DNA of 64,000 nucleotides, taken from assembly GCA_030490835.1 (NCBI GenBank), contig CM059971.1:6182007-6246006 (forward strand), given 5' to 3'. Shown here one piece after another: positions 46,986 to 59,209 of this stretch (within the stretch, counting starts at the first letter, position 1; every line of letters starts with the position of its first letter). Both the position numbers and the translations under genes were made by a program. This DNA is from Annona cherimola (Eukaryota > Streptophyta > Magnoliopsida > Magnoliales > Annonaceae). Under the pieces are notes generated by a model, which was not told the origin of the DNA, ran no database searches, and was given only the letters and a program-made list of their open reading frames with translations.

Positions 46986-47289
46986 GCACTCAAGTGCTGT
47001 TGTTATACATATCCCTAAAACCATGTTTAATAGTACCTCTTGCTATTTTTTGCAGGCCTATGTATGGTGAAATAAAATCACAACTACTTTTATATATATA
47101 TATATATATATAAAAAGAATGAATATTTACCAACCTATGAGCCTGAAATGACCCATGTGGCCTTTTCACGGGAAGCAAACAAATCTGACCGATGTCTTCT
47201 TAATTTTTTTTTCCTTATTTAATATTTCCTTACTTTGGAAGGTCACTTCCGCAGAAATAAACTGTATTGTTTGTAGAAATCAGCTGTCA

Positions 47290-47690
47290 GTTTAGAGGTC
47301 TGTTTGTTTCGAGCAGCATCAAAAATGTAAAATTAGGAATAAAGAAGAATTAGATAGGGTAGTGTAACATTCCGCTGATTGGATTAATACCTTCTACCAT
47401 TTCACTTCAGAAGGACTGTCTTTAGGTCCATCTTGATCATTTTTCATATCTAATTTATTCATTATATTTAGAATTATTTGTTTTAGTTAGATATTAAAAT
47501 CATCTTAGTTCATAACTTGTATTGTTTTCAAAATAAGAATTACTTGAGAATGATTTTAAATCCATTAAAAATAATTTTTATTATAAAAGCACACAAATTA
47601 TATATTTACATGAGGGCCCACATAAAAAGAAAAGGAAAAAAAAACTAGGCCGTATATAGAGTTATCAACATAAATGGAGCCCAATTATTC
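47290..47690 (+). repeat. start of dispersed non-coding duplication B, copy 1
   Basis: Continues in 48135-49360, interrupted by MITEs. It corresponds to 56520-58010: 'tacatgagggcccacataaa' and 'gggcccacctaaaatgg' mark the same point. Confidence 0.6.
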
Positions 47691-47694
47691 ACCT

Positions 47695-48135
47695 CATAAT
47701 GTATTTTAAGCTAAAATATATCATTCATCTATTTTATTATCATTCATATATTTTATTTTATTTTTAATATTTTTAAAATTTTCTTCATCTATTTTATTAT
47801 CATTCACATATTTTATTTTATTTTTAATATTCTTAAAATTTTTTTCAAAACATTTTTCTGAGTGTATTTAATAATATACTAAGTTTTGCTCGCATATCTA
47901 TTTTTTTTAAAAAAACATCAATTTTAAGGGCATTTAAGTCATTTTCCACTATTTTAAAAATTAATATTTAAAAATTAAATTAAATATGTATAATGGCAAA
48001 ACTTGGCATATAGATTGAATACGCTTAAAAATATATTTTAAAGAAAAATAAAAATGTAACTAATTGTAAATAAATAAATAATGTATTTTAATTTAAAATA
48101 TATTATGATGTATATAATCAAGCTTCTACATAAAT
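47695..48135. mobile_element. foldback MITE, 'gatgtattttaagctaaaata' family, copy 5
   Basis: Arms as in the copy at 10985. The left arm contains an extra ~65-bp tandem duplication ('catctattttattatcatt' twice, 47728 and 47786 regions). Confidence 0.8.
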
Positions 48136-48449
48136 CAAAATACTTCATATAGGTTTTAAAATGCAAAACGCCTAATAGAATCTTCCTGAAATTGCAAAAC
48201 ACCAGGTCAAGCTGGTAGTTAGAAATTTTAAAACGTTTAATTGATAAAAATAATATATAAGTTTGTATGTAGTAGAGGAATCATACACAATGATTAGAAA
48301 TAAACATTTGTACAGAATTATTTAAATATATATATATACAAGGATTGAAAACAAACATTTGTATAATAGGGGCATTCAGGAATTTTTTTTTTCATTTCTT
48401 AAAAGATTTTACATAGACCAATTATAAACTACGATATTCATCAACATAT

Positions 48450-49240
48450 ATTTAGTTAGGAGCTCATTATATGCACCTGGGTTCATTGAGGCTTAATGCA
48501 TCCTAGTATATTTCACCTTTTTATTTTTTGAAACTCTTTTATGAATCTGTTAATATAAGTATAATTAACATATGTATCAATTTTAACATTTTTTGAGATT
48601 TTTAAATTTTTTTGAATTTTTAAAAAATCAATGGCATTTTAGTAATTTAAAATTACTAAAATTCCACTAATTTTTAAAAACTCAAAAAAATATAAAAGAC
48701 TCCAAAAATGGTAAAAACTTATATACATATTGAATACAATTAAATTAACATTTATGTAAAAAAATTTAAAAAGTGTATACACATATTTAATACACATAAA
48801 TTAACATTTATGTAAAAATTTCAAAAAAATTAAAAATGGGTGTACCCCATATTTGGTTAAGATAGAAAAATTAAATATCTTGAAATCTTTTATACCCTAT
48901 ATATTTTAAATATACTATATAATCAATTTAAAATTTTAACTACTGAAATGCCACTAATTTTTAAAAACTCAAAAAAAATCTAAAAGACTCAAAAAACGGT
49001 AAAAACTTATATACATATTAAATACACTTAAATTAACATTTATGTAAAAAATGTCAAAAGACTTATATACATATTAAAAACACTTAAATTAACATTTGTG
49101 TAAAAAATTTCAAAAAAATTTAAAAATGGGTGTACCCCATATCTAGTTAAGATAGCAAAATTAAATATCTTGAAATCTTTTATACGCTGTATATTTTAAA
49201 TATACTATATAATCAATTTAAAATTTTAACAGTTTTATAT
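48450..49240. mobile_element. foldback MITE with an internal ~290-bp tandem duplication
   Basis: The left end 'tgcacctgggttcattgagg' opens a 'ggtgcac'-family element. From about 48653 the right half plus flank ('ccactaatttttaaaaact' to 'gtataccc...caatttaaaatttta') is repeated once (48653-48941, 48942-49236). Confidence 0.65.
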
Positions 49241-49689
49241 TCACCCTCAAAATCAGAATAAAATTTCAATATCCTTTGTTATTGTGATGCTACATCCTAA
49301 GATGTTTTTTGTTTGAACCTTCATATAATGTTTCTCATGCAAATGGCATAAAATCATTTGTTGTTATATACTTGTCAAAAATAAATATATAAAAGTATTA
49401 TAAAATGTGAAAAACTTAGTATATCAATTAAGTACATTTTAGAAATCATGTTAATAGGGAAAAAATAAAAATAAAATAAATGAAGGATGTATTTTATCTT
49501 AAAAATATCATGACATATAGAATTGAATGTCTTTTAAGAATTTATATGTTTATTACATCTATCCTAAGTTTAAAGATTGAATGCTTGAACATTTTACCGG
49601 TCTATGAAAGTAGAATATAGAATATATAGAATGCATGCAGCATTAATGGCGTAAAGCTAAGAAACAGTGATGTTGCGATAAAACATGTG

Positions 49690-50095
49690 GGATCTTCATT
49701 ATATACATCATAATGTATTTTAATCTAAAATACAACATTTATTTATTTTACAATTAGTTATATATTTTTTATTTTTCTTTATAAGCATGTTTATCTAAGT
49801 GTATTCAATCTATACACAAAATTTTTTATTTTATAATACTTTTACACATTGATTTTTTTAAAAAAAGTCAAGTTTTTTAAGGGCATAAAATGACTTAAAT
49901 GCGAAATTGATGATTTTTAAAAAAATCAAAAATAAATATGTAAAAGTATTGTAAATTGAAAAAACTTTGTATATAGATTGAAGACACTTAAATAAACATA
50001 TTTGTGAAGAAAAATGAAAAAAATATAATTAATTATAAAAATAAATAAATATTGTATTTTACCCTAAAATATATATAATCATGCTCCAAACATGT
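49690..50095. mobile_element. foldback MITE, 'gatgtattttaagctaaaata' family, copy 6
   Basis: Left 'catcataatgtattttaatc', right in reverse complement 'catgattatatatattttagg'. The arms pair through 'aagcatgtttatctaagtgta' and 'acacttaaataaacatattt'. Confidence 0.8.
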
Positions 50096-50112
50096 CAAGC
50101 CTAAACTAACAT

Positions 50113-51720
50113 TGATTGGAAACATGTGTTGAAACCAATAGCAAAATAAGCCAAGTCTATGTTTTGATAATTAACAAATCAATTTGAGTAAGTTTTGGCT
50201 ACTAACATATTTGTGAGATGATTAAAGAATATAAAAATGAAAAATATGAAGACTGAAGGTCAAGTCGATTCCCAAGTCGACTCAGGCATCAACTTAGGCC
50301 AAGTCGTTCTCTAAGTCGACTCTAGCAGTAACTTCAGAGGTTGTTTTTTGTCCAGCGTTGAAATTGGGGAGTAAAGCTGCCGAAGTCGCAAACGAAGTCA
50401 ACTTCGCATGCGACTTGGGCGAAGTCGCAGACCAAGTTGACTCTAGCATCGACTTCGGACTGATAGCGCAGAATCTGAAAATCAAAGTCGCAAACCAAGT
50501 CGACTTGACATTCGACTTGAGTGAAGTTGAAGACCAAGTCGACCCAAACAATTGACTTGGATCAAATGAAGATCAAAACAAGTCCAAAACAAGCTGAGTT
50601 GTATGAATTCATCATTTTGGACCAAGAAATATCACTTGGACACTTTTATGCACTCCAAGACTCAAGTATTCAAAAAATTCAAGACATCGAGTTAAATGGT
50701 TTCAAGCCAAAATAATCATACAGAGTTCCAAGTAACATAAAACAATGGAAGAACAATTAAGTTGAAGAAACTTAAGCAAGCAAAATCATTTCAAAGGAAT
50801 TTAAGTTCACTTGGCAAGCTAAGAAAGTGAAGTTGTACCTGAAGTCGACTTCACCTGCGACTTGGGTTAAGTCTAGGACCAAGTCGACCTAGAATGGAAC
50901 TTGAAGTATTTGCTGAAAGCCGAAGTCGCACCCGAAGTCAACTCCAACATGCGACTTGGGTGAAGTTGCACTAAAGTCGACTCCACTTGCGACTTCGGTC
51001 GTAACGGTCGAAAATTTTTCGAACATTGGTGTATTAAATGCACGCCACCTACTTCGAAATGTTCGAATATGATCGTCACTTATATAAGGCATTCAAGATA
51101 GACGTGGGGGGTAGCTGAAAGTTCATTAATTGAGCACAACTCCCATTCCTAAGAGCTTTAAGTGATCAAGCCAACATCTAGAAGAAGAACCTTGCTTTCA
51201 AACTACCAAGAGCTGCTTGTTAAATCATTAAGTCTGCTTCACAAGTTCTTCTCCGCGCTAAATCTGCCTTTACGCATCAGTAACGTGTAGAAACTTTCTT
51301 TATTCTTTTTCTTGTTGTATTGAACTTGATTTAGTTTGAGCAACTAAGATCAAGTGTAAGCAAAGTAGTGTGTGACTGGAGTGGAACTCGTCACCTACTT
51401 GTGTTGTGTGTTGTTTATGCCCCCTAGAGCTGGAATCTAGAAGAGAGCAGGGGTTCTAGTTGTATTTGTTAAATACATAGTGGAACCTAAGTCACAAGAG
51501 GTGTGAGCTTGGAAAAGTGGAGTAGGAAAAGTTGCCCGAACCACTATAAAACCCTGTCCATTAATTTATATTTCTGCTCTTATTATCTTATTGCTTTCCT
51601 TTTGTTTCATTGAAGGGGATTGAACTAAACCGGGGTAAAGTTTCTGTTTAAAGCGAAAAATTTTAATTACCCAATTCACCCCTCCCTTCTTGGGTATTTG
51701 TCATTAACTCTGGACCAACA
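50113..51720 (+). repeat. 5' LTR of the copia element
   Basis: About 1.6 kb; nearly colinear with the 3' LTR but with many point differences and small indels. The U3 part has an array of GTCGAC / GCGACTT motifs. 'CTTATATAAGG' (about 51078) is a good TATA box. Open frames across the motif array exist on both strands and are compositional. Confidence 0.9.
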
Positions 51721-51767
51721 AGTGGTATCAAAGTAGGTCTTTGAGTTTTATTAAAGAGATCTTTATA

Positions 51768-52390
51768 ATGGCAAGCCAATTTACTTCCGTTCCTGCATTT
51801 ACCGAAGGCCAATCTTTTACTAGGTCACCATTGTTTGATGGGAACAATTTTGGTTATTGGAAGCTACTATGAAACAACTCATCATGGCTACAGATACGGA
51901 CTCTTGAATTGCAATCCAAGACGGTGTGACCTTACCCATTGATGAAAGAGCTTCCAAATGGACCAATGAGGAAGTAAAAATTGTTAAGAGCAATGCCAAG
52001 GCTATGAATTCATTATTTTGTACTCTTACTGCCTCTGACTATGATAGAGTATCATCTTGTTTGACCGCTAAAGAAATATGGGATACATTAACATCTATCT
52101 ATGAAGGAACATCTCAGGTCCAAGGGACAAGAAGAAACATTTTGATTGGAGAATTAGAAAGTTTCAAAATGTTGGATACTGAGAACATTTCTAAAATGTT
52201 TGCTAGATTTTTAAAAATTACTAATGCTTTGAAAGGTCTTGGAAAAGCTATCTCCGAATCTGAACAGGTTATGAAGATCCTGAGAGCCCTACCGGAATCA
52301 TGGACTCCGAAGATTACTGCAATAGAAGAAGCCAAGGGCCTAAATACATTAAAGCTAGAAGACCTCATTAGCTCATTAATGTCAAATTGA
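51768..52390 (+). pseudogene. copia gag (UBN2 domain), truncated
   Basis: ATG 51768 opens 'FDGNNFGYWK', the usual start of copia gag. A frameshift near 51865 and a TGA near 51905 follow. From 51926 the frame is open and shows the UBN2/Retrotran_gag_2 pattern: AKEIWDTL, YEGTSQVQ, LKGLGKAI, LRALPESW, LEDLISSLM. It stops at 52390, 15 bases before the polypurine tract. The zinc knuckle and all of pol are lost in a deletion that joins gag directly to the 3' end. Confidence 0.85.
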
Positions 52391-52418
52391 TTTTGTCAAT
52401 CATGAAAAAGGGGGAGAT

Positions 52419-53978
52419 TGTTGGAAACATGTATTGAAATTAATGGCAAAATAAGCCAAGTCTATGTTTTGATGATTAACAAATCAATTTGAGTAAGTTT
52501 TGGCTATTAACATGTTTGTGAGATGATTAAAGGATATAAAAATGAAAAATATGAAGACTGAAGGTCAAGTCGATTCCCAAGTCGACTCAGGCATCGACTT
52601 AGGCCAAGTCGATCTCTAAGTCGATTCCAGCAGCGACTTCAGAGGCTGTTTTTTGTCCAGCGTTGAAATTGGGGAGCAAAGCTGCTGAAGTCGCTAACGA
52701 AGTCGACTCCGCATGCAACTTGGGTGAAGTCGCAGACCAAGTTGACTCCAACATCGACTTCGGGCTGATAGTACAGAATCTGAAAAGCAAAGTCGCAAAC
52801 CAAGTCGACTTGACATTCGACTTGAGTGAAGTTGAAGACCAAGTCGACCCAAACAATCGACTTGGATCAAATGAAGATCAAAACAAGTCCAACACAAGCT
52901 GAGTTGCATGAATTCATCATTCTGGACCAAGAAATATCACTTGGACACTTTTATGCACTCCAAGACTCAAGTATTCAAAAATTCAAGACATGAAGTCAAA
53001 TGGTTTCAAGCCAAAATAATCATACAGAGTTCCAAGTAACGTAAACAGTGGAAGAACAATTAAGTTGAAGAAACTTAAGTAAGAAAAATCATTTCAAAGG
53101 AATTTAAGTTCACTTGGCAAGCTAAGAAAGTGAAGTTGCACCCGAAGTTGACTTCACCTACAACTTCGGTCAAGTCTAGGACCAAGTCGACCTAGAATGG
53201 AACTTGAAGTATTTGCTGAAAGCCAAAGTCACACCCGAAGTCGACTCCACTTGCGACTTCCGTCGCAACGGTCGGAAATTTTTTGTGGCGCATTAAATGC
53301 ACGCCACCTACTTCCAAACGTTCGAATACGCTCGTCACTTATATAAGGCATTCAAGATAGACGTGGGGGGTAGCTGAAACTTCATTGATTAAGCACAACT
53401 CCCATTTCTAAGAGCTTTAAGTGATCAAGTCAACATCTAGAAGAAGAACCTTGCTTTCAAACTGTCAAGAGCTGCTTGCTGAATCATTACGTCTGCTTCA
53501 CAAGTTCTTCTCCGCGTTAAATCTGTCTCTACACATCAGTAACGTGTAGAAACTTTCTTTATTCTTTTTCTTGTTGTATTGAACTTGATTTAGTTTGAAC
53601 AACTAAGATCAAGTGTAAGCAAGTAGTGTGTGACTGGAGTGGAACTCATCATCTACTTGTGCTGTGTGTTGTTTATACCCCTTAGAGCTGGAATCTAGAA
53701 GAGAGTAGAAACTCTAGTTGTATTTGTGAGATACATAGTCGAACCCAAGTCACAAGAGGTGTGAGCTTGGAAGAGTGGAGTATGGAAGGTTGCCCGAACC
53801 ACTATAAAACCTTGTCCATTAATTTATATTTCTATTCTTATTATCTTATTGCTTTCCTTTTGTTTCATTGAAGGAGATTGAACTAAACCGGGGTAAAGTT
53901 TCTGTTTAAAGCGCAAAATTTTAATTACCCAATTCACCTATCTCCTCTTGGGTATTTGTCATTAACTCGGGACCAACA
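52419..53978 (+). repeat. 3' LTR of the copia element
   Basis: Same order of motifs as the 5' LTR, with 'CTTATATAAGG' at about 53338. Somewhat shorter because of small deletions near 53270-53300. Confidence 0.9.
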
Positions 53979-53983
53979 ACATT

Positions 53984-54865
53984 TGCCTACAATAACTCGG
54001 AAAAAATCTTGCAAATTCAAATAGATGTTATAAAATCACAGAATGAAAAAAATGCAGGGCGGAAAATCTCACGACTTAAAATGGATATTATACCTGATGG
54101 ACAAATGCAGGGCAGAAATTTTAAGCCTCTAACAGTTGCTGATGACCAGTTCGAAAAAACGGTAGCTGCTAATCCAATTGCCAACCAAGACTACAATAAA
54201 ATATACATATATAAAATTTAAAAAATGCAGAGATGAAAAAAAGGGATATAACTGGACGAATTGGAAAAGAGACATGAGAAATAGGAAAATGAAAAATGAG
54301 AAATGAGAAATGGGACGGTATGAATATCAATCTTTATTTCAATGCATATCAACGTGGAAAATAAAAAGTTTACAAGATAAGACGACAACAATCAATAAAA
54401 AAAATTAAAAGATGAGGGGGAGGTAGCGCGTATAAATCATGAAGTTAATTAAACAAGAATCGAGCATCTAAAAAAGAAAAAAAAGCAGGAATTAATAGCT
54501 AGCAATAGCATTAAAACGTTTATGGTTTTGGAAACTGTTGCCCAATTGTGCTGGTGAGTTTATTTCTCCAAAGCAGTCTCTGCCAAAGTTAGAGGATGGG
54601 CTTCATTCGAGGGGAAAAAAAAGTTAGGAGGATGGGGAGCTATGGGATGATAATAAGACGCGATAATTTTCATTCCAAAAAAAAGTTTTAATTCCAAACA
54701 CAATTTTTCATTTTCCAATAAAAGGCATCATCTCTTTTGTAATTTTCAATATTATTTTTTTCCGTTTTTAATATAATGCCTCATTTTCCTTTTTCATCTA
54801 ATCATATCTTACTCAATCCAATTGTATAATCATAAATAATCCCTTTAACCACTCCAACTTCTTAA
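53984..54865. other. intergenic, nothing recognised
   Basis: AT-rich; one 70-codon frame (54009-54221) has no family resemblance and low-complexity ends. Confidence 0.5.
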
Positions 54866-55165
54866 ACAAGGGTGTAACTTGGGTCAGGCTAAGCCTCAAA
54901 ATTAGCCCACCCAACTTGACAAATGTGTGCTTAAGCTTGCTTTTCCAAAGCTCGAGATAGAAGAACTCGACGCCAAAAAGCTTAATTAGTAACTAGGGTT
55001 AAGGTTAAGATTAAAAAAAACTGAACCCTATTTTTTATTTTTATATTTAATATAAAATATATTATATAAATAATGTCTAAATAATATTTTTACATTTATA
55101 TATCTTATATTATTTGTTTTTATGTTTGTTTGTCATGTCAAACTTACATTATATAAAGGATTTTG
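54866..55165. mobile_element. possible decayed hAT-like end
   Basis: 'AAGGGTGTAACTTGGGTCAGG' resembles the left ends at 39621 and 43276, and 'aactagggttaagg' resembles their subterminal repeats. No second end or target duplication was found. Confidence 0.35.
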
Positions 55166-55545
55166 ATCCTATGCACTGTGTGCACTTAGCTTTGTTGTAC
55201 CGAGGTGCACATAATCATATGTTTATATTCTTTTAAAACTATTTTTATACAACTGTTAATCTAAGTGTATTTAACTTGTGTATCAATTTTTAACATTTTT
55301 TAAATTTTTAGATATTTTTTGGATTTTTAAAAATCAGTGACATTTTTAGTAATTTTAATTTAGTAAGATGCCACTGATTTTTAAAATTCCAAAACAATCT
55401 AAAAATCTCCAAAAAGGGTAAAAATTAATACATATGTTAAATACACTTAGATTAACAATTGTATAAAAAAGTTTCAAAAGAAGTATTACAAATGGGTATT
55501 AACACTAGGGTGCACCGAAGCTAAGTGCACCCAGGTGCATAGGAT
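55166..55545. mobile_element. foldback MITE, 'ggtgcac' family, best copy
   Basis: Ends ATCCTATGCAC and GTGCATAGGAT are perfect inverse complements. Further in, 'tgtgcacttagct' and 'agctaagtgcac' pair, and the arms meet at 'agtaattttaatttagtaag'. Total 380 bp, almost entirely hairpin. Confidence 0.85.
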
Positions 55546-56500
55546 AAGTTCTCATAGATAAATTTATTATTTTCATATATATCTATTTTTATATTTATAT
55601 TATTTACTTTTATATTTGATAATTTTTCTTCCTTCATTTTATATAGAAATGTTAAATTTTCTGCTAGAAATATATTATATATTATTATATTTTAAAAAAA
55701 GATTAATTAGGCTATACATATTATTATTTTTACTTACAAAATTTGTTATTATTGTGGATTTATATGAAAATTTGAACTTGTCACTCTTAAATCAAATAAA
55801 AATTTGTTGACCTAAATTCAAACCCAAATCCCAATGTAAATTTGATTTTCATAAACAAGGTTAGAATTTAAGTTTTAAATAAAACTAGAGTTAAGATTAG
55901 ACTTTTAAGTTTTATAAATAACTTGCTTGCATAAAATCATTTTAAAAGAGTACCATAAGCAACAGTTCAGAATCAATGAAGATCGAATTTCATCATGAGA
56001 GAACTGGTCAAGAATGAGGTGAACAAATGGCTTGATGCAAGCGTGATTTGAGCAATTTTGAAATAGTTATTGGTCAGTTTTGTCCAATACGTACTAAAGA
56101 AAGGCAGAATCATTACCAATGACAACAAAGAGCTAATCCTTATTAAAATGGCTACAAGTTGGAGGTAGTACATGGACTACACGACAAAGGGGGATATCTT
56201 TTTTCTTTCTTTCATCCATCAAATGCTTCACAGAATAGCAAGGAAAGAATATTATTGATTCTTTGATGATTATTTATGATAAATCAAATCATGATTATGC
56301 CAAAGGATTAGGAGAAAATAACATTCGCATGTCTCTGAGATATCTTTGCATTCAAGCAGATGCGGTTCAACATTTATGACGCACCTACTACTTTCTAGCA
56401 TTAAATGATAGCTATATTAACAAACATCCAGAATTTCATAACCCTATTTTAGGGGATAATTTTAGCACATCTTATCCTACCCATTCACTTCCATTGGATA
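55546..56500. other. intergenic, nothing recognised
   Basis: No gene, RNA or clear repeat end seen. Confidence 0.5.
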
Positions 56501-56519
56501 GCCTTGTTTGGGTTCTATT

Positions 56520-57151
56520 TTGGTCATTTTATCACTTATAAACCATTCATTGTATTTATCATTATTTATTTTACTTACAAACCAAAAACTATTTTAATCT
56601 ATGACTTATATCACTTCCCAAATTAAGGATTAAATTCATTAAGGTTTATTATAAACTCATAAATTATATATATAAATTACATGTGGGCCCACCTAAAATG
56701 GAAAGAAAAACAAAGAATAAAGAAAAAGCTCAAGAATTATTGTATATTAAATGTAAAATGGCTATTATTGTACAGAAAGCAATACATATAGATAAAAATC
56801 AAAACCCTACGTAGAATTTTATAACGCGCAACACCTAACAGAATCTTCGTGAAAGCCTAGTAAATGGGCAAAATTAACCTTTTAAATTCGTAAACTTGCA
56901 TTTTAGGATTTTTTGGAAATTTGCAAAATTGACCCTTTAGCTTATATTGTTTGCGAATTTGGCACTAATATTTTTTTATGAAAAATTGACCCTTTTTTAT
57001 GAAAAGTTGCCCTAATGTTTAATTGTCAGTTATTGACAATCGACAAAGTCTTGCAAATATGACAAATATGAGGTCAAATTTATAGTTCGAAAACATTAAA
57101 AAGTCTAATAGATAAAAATAAATATGTGAGTTTGCACGTGGTAAAGGAGTT

Positions 57152-57186
<35 letters not shown>

Positions 57187-58010
57187 TACAAACAATGATT
57201 AAAAACAAATACTTATAGATTATTGATGAATTATGCAAAATTCAATTCGCTATGCATTTGGGAAGTGGTAAAACCTTTGATAAAAATTTTTTGGTATAAA
57301 CTTTGTTAAATTGGTAGAAAATAATGTGATATGTTAAGGGTAATAATGAGAAATAAATTAATAAAGTTAAAATAGATTGGTTAATTGTATAGGTAGTTAT
57401 GTAAAAATGATTAAAAAGTAAAGTCGTTATATGGAAGATGTAAAGAAATCATTAAAAATAGAATAGTTATAGATAATGAAAAATTTTAGTGAAAACATTT
57501 TTTGATTTCCCAAATACACCTCATTATTTTTAACTTTACTTGCTTTACTACATGAATAAGTTTTATCCAAATCAAGTATTTGCTTAGGCCACATTTGATT
57601 AAAAATAGATTTATTTATGTGTAAATTAGAAAAATATTTAGATCAAATATATATAAGGATTGGAAATAAACATTGGTATAATAGGGACATTCTGGAAATA
57701 GTTATTTTTTTATTTCCTATAAATTTTTTTAATACATAGATCATTTATAAATCATAATATTCATCAACACATTTTTTTATGGAAAATCAACACATATTTA
57801 GTTGCGATGCCAAAATTAAATATCTTGAAATCTTTTATGTACTGTATAATTATTTTAATTTTTTTACTAGTTTCATATTCATCCTCAAATCATATTAAAA
57901 TTTCAATATTCTTTCTTACCGATGCTACATCCTAAGTGGATGGATGCTGTTTATTTCAACCTTCATGCAAAAAAGGCATAAAATCGTTTGTTGTTATCCA
58001 ATATCTTTTT
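56520..58010 (+). repeat. dispersed non-coding duplication B, copy 2
   Basis: Alignable to 47290-49360: 'ctaacagaatcttcgtgaaa', 'aaggattggaaataaacattggtataataggg', 'ttaaatatcttgaaatctttta', 'gatgctacatcctaag', 'aaggcataaaatcgtttgttgttat', in the same order. A (TA)n run is at about 57155-57183, and a MITE of the 'caaatacacc' family (57252-57530) is inserted. Confidence 0.7.
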
Positions 58011-59200
58011 TTATTATTATTATTATCACTACATCTTTTATCTATTTTGCAGGCTATAAATGCTCAGCCACCGTGTTGCTTTTGTGTGAGAAGCAAAATC
58101 AATTTATAATTTGGGACCATTGAAATGATTAGACAACGTAAATTTCAATGGTTAAAAGTTTTGATATAAGAAAAAGACTATTAAGAGTATTGGGTCGTGA
58201 TTTTGAATTTCATGGAAGACACTTTACCTAGGTGTGCAGCTCGGAAAAACTCCACATATCTTATTTTAGGCCTATCGTATCTTATCTTTTACATTCTGAA
58301 TTTTTAAATTCATTATTTCATATGGCCTTCATATTATATATTTAAAAATTCAAATCCCATGCAAAATAAATCTTATTTAGAAGTTTGATTATAACCAACA
58401 TAAAAGATATATAATGATTAGGATAAAGATAAAAATAAATGAGAAATCCAAGGGGTATAAGCTGCATCTAATTCATAGGTACCTATGCATTTAAAAAATT
58501 GTGAAATTAGTATATGAAATAATTATAAGAAAGCGTTTATCGAATTTTTGCAAAAAGTAGGACTATTAGCCGATCTAGTACGAGCTCTAGTTGAGTGAGG
58601 TTAACCCATTCTTTTGATAATATCACCATATAGTATTGATTAATAAGCTATACTGGTTAACATGTTAATATTGATGTTATCTTTAGTGTACCAACTAGCA
58701 TGGTCTGCTAAACAGTCGGATATGACTGTTGCCATAAGATAGCGCAAATACTCTTGAAATCCGCATCCACATGATCAGCCCCCTTAAAAGATCAAAAAAT
58801 TTGGATCAAACATCAGACTTCCGTGCAATACCAGTTCTCATTCCCACCAAGAAATTGAACTCTAGTCAGGGTTTATCTAACTTTTGACGGATAAATGAGC
58901 AAGTATTGTAGCAGCTAAAAAAATATTCATTGACGTCTGAAAGAGGCTGATCGCCCCACTTAGAGGAGGAAAATCGATTTCAGCATGGTTATAAGTAATT
59001 ACCATACAAATAAAAGAGAATAGTGACCAAAATGATTAAATGAACTCCAAGTGCATGTATGGACATATGAACTAAAAACAAAAATAAAAAGAAGAAGAAG
59101 GAGAAGAAGAAAGAATCGAACCTCGTCGAGGGCGTAACCCGCCGATGCTCCAGATCTGAAGTTCTGTTCTCAAAACAAAACTGGTCAATGGAAGTACAAA
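58011..59200. other. intergenic; possible tRNA-like remnant at 59115-59150
   Basis: On the minus strand GAGGTTCGATTC (about 59127-59116) is a perfect box-B-like sequence after 'CGGCGGGTTACGCC', but no cloverleaf can be built. Otherwise no feature. Confidence 0.35.
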
Positions 59201-59209
59201 GGGATACAG

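Larger units (their letters stand above)
50109..53983 (+). mobile_element. Ty1/copia-type LTR retrotransposon, internally deleted
   Basis: Complete outer structure: 5-bp direct repeat ACATT (50109-50113, 53979-53983), 5' LTR 50113-51720, a Met-tRNA-type primer-binding site TGGTATCAAAG (51723-51733), a short interior, a polypurine tract AAAAAGGGGGAGAT (52405-52418) and 3' LTR 52419-53978. The interior of about 700 bp holds only a gag start. Protease, integrase and reverse transcriptase are missing. It needs another element's proteins to move. LTRs begin TGTTGG (TGATTGG in the 5' copy) and end CCAACA. Confidence 0.92.

Noticed and set aside
50294..50715. Open frames on both strands in the copia LTR, repeated at 52599-52902
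   Set aside because: The GTCGAC motif array is free of stops in several frames; the frames differ between the two LTRs and have no known domain.
54009..54221. 70-codon plus frame
   Set aside because: No homology recognised; next to the copia element in AT-rich DNA.
59100..59160. tRNA gene on the minus strand
   Set aside because: Only the box-B-like part is present; no acceptor stem or anticodon arm can be formed.
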